From positions 1 through 18,955 of the forward strand of contig JBMNPE010000028.1 of the NCBI GenBank assembly GCA_050943435.1: a DNA stretch of 18,955 nt. The letters run 5' to 3'. The stretch comes from RGIG5675 sp050943435. GTDB lineage: Bacteria > Bacillota > Clostridia > Oscillospirales > Ruminococcaceae. This document shows positions 16,005 through 18,955 of the stretch, piece by piece. The translations under genes were made by a program, and so were the position numbers. How positions within the stretch are numbered: the first letter of the stretch is position 1; each line of letters opens with the position of its first letter. Below the pieces are notes generated by a model that was given only the letters and a program-made list of their open reading frames with translations, had not been told where the DNA came from and searched no databases.

Positions 16005-16817
16005 ATGTCTTTCGGGAGAATAGAAAACTACTTCGAGTCCATGAGAAGGGTGATGGAATTCCGCTTTGTGCTTCCGGATGATGCGAGGTATATGGTCAAT
16101 CCTGACGGAAGCCCCAACAGGTTCTACTCAAGGCCTGCAAAAACGCTGCTGCTTCTCAACGGATACACCCACAACAGCCTCGAGTGGCTCGCGCACACGC
16201 AGATCTTCGATCTCGCCGGGAAATACAATGTCGCCGTGCTTATGCCCAGCGGGGAAAACGGGTTCTATTTAAACCGGGAAGGCGGCAACGAGCATTTTGC
16301 GGACTTTGTCGGCGACGAGCTCATAAAATATGCATCAGGCCGCTTTTCCCTTTCGGGGAAGCGGGAGGACCAGGCCGTCTGCGGGGTTTCCATGGGCGGA
16401 TTCGGGTCGCTGCACACCGGGCTCGCCTATCCGGAAAACTTCAGCAGGATCGCAGCGCTCTCTCCCGCGCTGATTCTCTACGAAATCAGCGGCGCCAAAA
16501 AGGGATTCTCCAACGGCGGAGGCGATTACGGGTACTACACGAGAATATTCGGTGACCTGGACACTGTCCTCGAGAGGGACCCAAACCCGGAATACCTCGT
16601 AAAGAAGCTTCTCGACGAGGGGAAGGACATCCCGCAGATATTCATGGCATGCGGGACCGAGGATTTCCTGCTCGGATACAACCGCAGATTCCACGAATTT
16701 CTCGGGAAGCTCGGCGTCCCATGCAGATATTATGAGAGCTCAGGAGCCCACGACTACACCTTCTGGAACCAGTACGTGGAGAAAGCCATGCTCTGGCTCA
16801 TAGGAGAAGACGGCTGA
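16005..16817 (+). CDS. Alpha/beta-hydrolase, esterase family (EstA/esterase D-like)
   Basis: This is a soluble serine hydrolase of 270 residues, without a signal peptide. The nucleophile elbow is GVSMGG (S129), the acid is D220 in CGTEDFLL, and the histidine is H249 in GAHDYTFW. The early LLLLNGYTHNSLEWL segment resembles the tributyrin-esterase (EstA) and esterase D family, which act on short acyl esters or acyl-sugar links. The exact substrate is not known. An ATG at 15999 adds two residues, but AGGAG (15992-15996) is only 2 bases from it and 8 bases from the ATG at 16005, so the latter is chosen. It stands between two terminators. No clear promoter is visible in the roughly 45 bases before it, so it may rely on readthrough from gltX. 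Confidence 0.88.
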   Translation: MSFGRIENYFESMRRVMEFRFVLPDDARYMVNPDGSPNRFYSRPAKTLLLLNGYTHNSLEWLAHTQIFDLAGKYNVAVLMPSGENGFYLNREGGNEHFADFVGDELIKYASGRFSLSGKREDQAVCGVSMGGFGSLHTGLAYPENFSRIAALSPALILYEISGAKKGFSNGGGDYGYYTRIFGDLDTVLERDPNPEYLVKKLLDEGKDIPQIFMACGTEDFLLGYNRRFHEFLGKLGVPCRYYESSGAHDYTFWNQYVEKAMLWLIGEDG

Positions 16818-16846
16818 TCCTCAAGGACAGATTTTTCCCGGCAGAC

Positions 16847-16908
16847 GGGCAGGCTGGCCGACAGCCCGGGGCTTCTCTCCCCTGCTGAACGGCATCCTGC
16901 CCTTTTTT
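16847..16908 (+). terminator. Long nested terminator after the esterase gene
   Basis: GGGCAGG (16847-16853) pairs with CCTGCCC (16896-16902), and six T follow directly. Inside, GCCG pairs with CGGC, CAGC with GCTG, and GGGG with CCCC, in proper nesting around a seven-base loop. It starts 30 bases after the esterase stop and isolates htpG from upstream transcription. Confidence 0.85.
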
Positions 16909-16931
16909 CTGCATTCATTCCGTGTTGTCTA

Positions 16932-16960
16932 TTGATTTTTCTGAATTACCTATATAATAT
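16932..16960 (+). promoter_or_regulatory. Sigma-A promoter of htpG
   Basis: TTGATT (16932-16937), a 17-base spacer and TAATAT (16955-16960) give a good vegetative promoter. The predicted transcription start near 16967 falls at the left end of the CIRCE operator. Confidence 0.82.
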
Positions 16961-16965
16961 ATAGA

Positions 16966-16992
16966 TTAGCACTCATTGATTGTGAGTGCTAA
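16966..16992. promoter_or_regulatory. CIRCE operator (HrcA binding site)
   Basis: TTAGCACTC, nine bases, then GAGTGCTAA: every base of both arms matches the CIRCE consensus. The site covers the expected transcription start of htpG, the usual position for repression by HrcA. Heat or misfolded protein, by titrating GroEL from HrcA, should relieve it (family knowledge). Confidence 0.96.
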
Positions 16993-17017
16993 TAATTTTC
17001 AGAAAGGTGACCTGCAG

Positions 17018-18898
17018 ATGGCAAAGAGACAGTTCAAGTCAGAGTCCAAGCGAGTGCTGGACATGATGATTAACTCGATATACACGCACAAGGAAGTGTT
17101 CCTGAGGGAGATAATCTCAAACGCCAGCGACGCGCTGGACAAGCTGTATTTCAAATCGCTCACGGATGACAGCGTGGGGATGGACCGCGGGGACTTCAAG
17201 ATAGAGATAAAGGCAGACAGGGATGCGAGGACGCTCACCGTGAGCGACAACGGCATCGGAATGACCGAGAAGGAGCTCGACGAGAACCTCGGGAAGATAG
17301 CCAAGAGCGGCTCCGCCGATTTCACGGACCAGAACGAGCTTTCCGACGACGTCGATATAATAGGACGCTTCGGAGTCGGGTTCTATTCCGCATTCATAGT
17401 AGCAGACAAGATAACGGTAATTTCAAAGGCGTTCGGGGAGGACGAGGCACACAAGTGGGAGTCCTCCGGAGTGGACGGATACACCGTGTCAAAGGCCGAG
17501 AGGGACGGGCACGGGACAGACGTGATTCTTCACCTCAAGGCCGACACCGCCGACGACAACTACAGCGAATTCCTCGACAGCTACAGGATAAAGGACCTGG
17601 TGAAGCAGTATTCCGACTACATCCGTTACCCGATATTGATGGATATGCCCAAGAGCCGAAAAAAGGAGGGCTCGGACGAATACGAGGACTACACAGAGAC
17701 CGAGACCCTCAACAGCATGACCCCGCTATGGAGAAAGAACAAGAAGGACGTGACTGAGGAGGAGTACAAGAAATTCTACCAGTCAAAGTTCCACAGCTAT
17801 GACGACCCCCTGGCCGTGATACACCAGCACGTGGAGGGCACCTCCAACTACACCGCCCTGCTGTACATCCCCTCAAAGGCGGACTACAACTACTATTCAA
17901 AGGATTTTGAGAAGGGGCCGCAGCTCTATTCCAAGGGCGTCCTCATAATGGAGCACTGCCCGGACCTTATCCCGGACTGCTTCAGCTTCATAAAGGGGCT
18001 CGTGGACACGGAAGACCTGTCGCTCAACGTATCGAGGGAGACTCTCCAGCACGACAGGCAGGTCGCGATAATCCGCAATGCGCTCGAAAAGAGGATCAAG
18101 AAAGAGCTCTCCGAGATGCTCAGGGAGAGAAGGGACGACTACGAGAAGTTCTTCAAGGCCTTCGGGCTGCAGATAAAGTATTCCCTCTACGAGAGCTTCG
18201 GACAGCAGAGGGACCTCCTCGAGGACCTGCTCATATTCAACCACTCCGGAGGGGACAAGCCGGTGACTCTCGAGGAGTACTCGAAGGCCATGCCCGAAGA
18301 CCAGAAGTACATTTACTACGCGAGCGGAAGGGATATGTCGAGGCTTTCCTCCATGCCGCAGGCCGACGCAGTCAAGGAAAAGGGATACGACATAATCTAC
18401 CTGACTGACGACGTCGACGAATTCATGCTCTCAATCCTCGGCAAGTACGGGGAGAAAGAGTACCGCTCGATAACCAGCGGAGACCTGGGCCTCGAGGACG
18501 CTGCAGACAAGAAGATCGTCAAGGACGAGGAAACAGCGAGAAAAGACATGCTCGACTACATGAAGAACGTCCTCGGCGACGAGGTAAAGGAAGTGCATCT
18601 CTCGAGCACCCTTTCCACCCATCCGGTGGGGCTGTCCGCAAAAGGTGCTCTCTCAATAGGCATGGAGAAGATACTGAATTCCATGCCGAACGGGCAGCAG
18701 GCGAAGGCCGAGCGCGTGCTCGAAATAAACAGCACGCATCCAGTTTACAAGGCCATCTGCGCTGCGTGGGACCTCGGGGACAGGGACAAGGTGAGCGACT
18801 ACACCAGAATCCTCCTGGACGAGGCAAAGCTCATAGAAGGCCTCCCCCTCCAGGACCCGTCGGCTTTCGTGGACAGGATAAGCAGCTTCATGAACTGA
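17018..18898 (+). CDS. htpG: Molecular chaperone HtpG (Hsp90 family)
   Basis: HtpG is the bacterial Hsp90, a homodimeric ATP-driven chaperone in the cytoplasm. The protein has 626 residues, the family's normal length. The GHKL ATP site is intact: E31, N35 and D39 in LREIISNASDALDKL, DNGIGMT at 77-83, GRFGVGFYSAF near 116-126, and GHGTDVILHL. The middle domain has the SLNVSRETLQHDRQV segment with the conserved arginine. The C-terminal dimerisation domain ends DPSAFVDRISSFMN. The ATG at 17018 has AGGTGA seven bases upstream. A longer in-frame reading from 16976 would begin inside CIRCE and is unlikely. The gene is transcribed alone, between terminators, under a CIRCE-bearing promoter. Confidence 0.98.
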   Translation: MAKRQFKSESKRVLDMMINSIYTHKEVFLREIISNASDALDKLYFKSLTDDSVGMDRGDFKIEIKADRDARTLTVSDNGIGMTEKELDENLGKIAKSGSADFTDQNELSDDVDIIGRFGVGFYSAFIVADKITVISKAFGEDEAHKWESSGVDGYTVSKAERDGHGTDVILHLKADTADDNYSEFLDSYRIKDLVKQYSDYIRYPILMDMPKSRKKEGSDEYEDYTETETLNSMTPLWRKNKKDVTEEEYKKFYQSKFHSYDDPLAVIHQHVEGTSNYTALLYIPSKADYNYYSKDFEKGPQLYSKGVLIMEHCPDLIPDCFSFIKGLVDTEDLSLNVSRETLQHDRQVAIIRNALEKRIKKELSEMLRERRDDYEKFFKAFGLQIKYSLYESFGQQRDLLEDLLIFNHSGGDKPVTLEEYSKAMPEDQKYIYYASGRDMSRLSSMPQADAVKEKGYDIIYLTDDVDEFMLSILGKYGEKEYRSITSGDLGLEDAADKKIVKDEETARKDMLDYMKNVLGDEVKEVHLSSTLSTHPVGLSAKGALSIGMEKILNSMPNGQQAKAERVLEINSTHPVYKAICAAWDLGDRDKVSDYTRILLDEAKLIEGLPLQDPSAFVDRISSFMN

Positions 18899-18918
18899 TC
18901 CCATAAGTCAGGCATGGC

Positions 18919-18953
18919 GAAGGGGCCCTGCGGAATTCCGCAGGGCCCCTTTC
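18919..18953 (+). terminator. Perfect palindromic terminator after htpG
   Basis: The arms 18920-18933 and 18938-18951 are fully complementary (14 base pairs) around AATT, and the whole 32 bases form a perfect DNA palindrome. The trailing T run is short (TTT, then C). It begins about 20 bases past the htpG stop. It could also serve a converging gene beyond the window. Confidence 0.85.
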
Positions 18954-18955
18954 AA

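Noticed and set aside
16976..17017. Upstream extension of HtpG from 16976
   Set aside because: It would begin at a non-ATG codon inside the CIRCE spacer, with no ribosome site; MAKRQFKSES at 17018 is the expected N-terminus.

Overview
The window looks like chromosomal core sequence from a GC-rich member of the Bacillota, probably the class Clostridia. The evidence is gene content rather than a computed phylogeny: the folate-dependent TrmFO typical of Gram-positive bacteria, an infC-rpmI-rplT operon with a structured leader, a perfect HrcA/CIRCE operator, a PepV-type dipeptidase, a small NusG-domain-II membrane protein and a YitT-family protein. By eye the coding sequence combines high GC with frequent AGG (Arg) and ATA (Ile) codons. 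I see no phage, insertion sequence, CRISPR array, tRNA or rRNA.

Left part, minus strand (about 10540 down to 1): a strong promoter at 10510-10539 and a structured leader precede infC, rpmI and rplT. They are followed in the same direction by a SPOUT RNA methyltransferase, topA, trmFO, plsX, rnc and smc, and smc runs off the left edge. Gaps are short. trmFO/topA and plsX/trmFO overlap by 4 bases and rnc/plsX by 8 bases, so translational coupling is likely. The block joins translation initiation and ribosome assembly, RNA modification, DNA supercoiling, phospholipid synthesis, RNA processing and chromosome condensation. The fabD/fabG/acpP genes that often sit between plsX and rnc in Bacillota are absent here. 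An M20 dipeptidase (pepV) lies upstream on the same strand with its own divergent control region.

Right part, plus strand: a small NusG-II-like membrane protein is divergent from pepV. A promoter with a hairpin in the leader then precedes a ten-helix DMT-like transporter, a YitT-family membrane protein and gltX, which ends at a GNRA-loop terminator. An esterase follows and ends at a long nested terminator. Last comes htpG, with a sigma-A promoter, a consensus CIRCE operator over the start of transcription, and a perfect palindromic terminator.

No stretch over 300 bases lacks a gene. I did not find a convincing unknown system. The best leads are regulatory: a probable ATA start codon for infC, a leader with mutually exclusive pairings upstream of it, CIRCE control of htpG, and an inverted repeat in the pepV/NusG-II divergent region.
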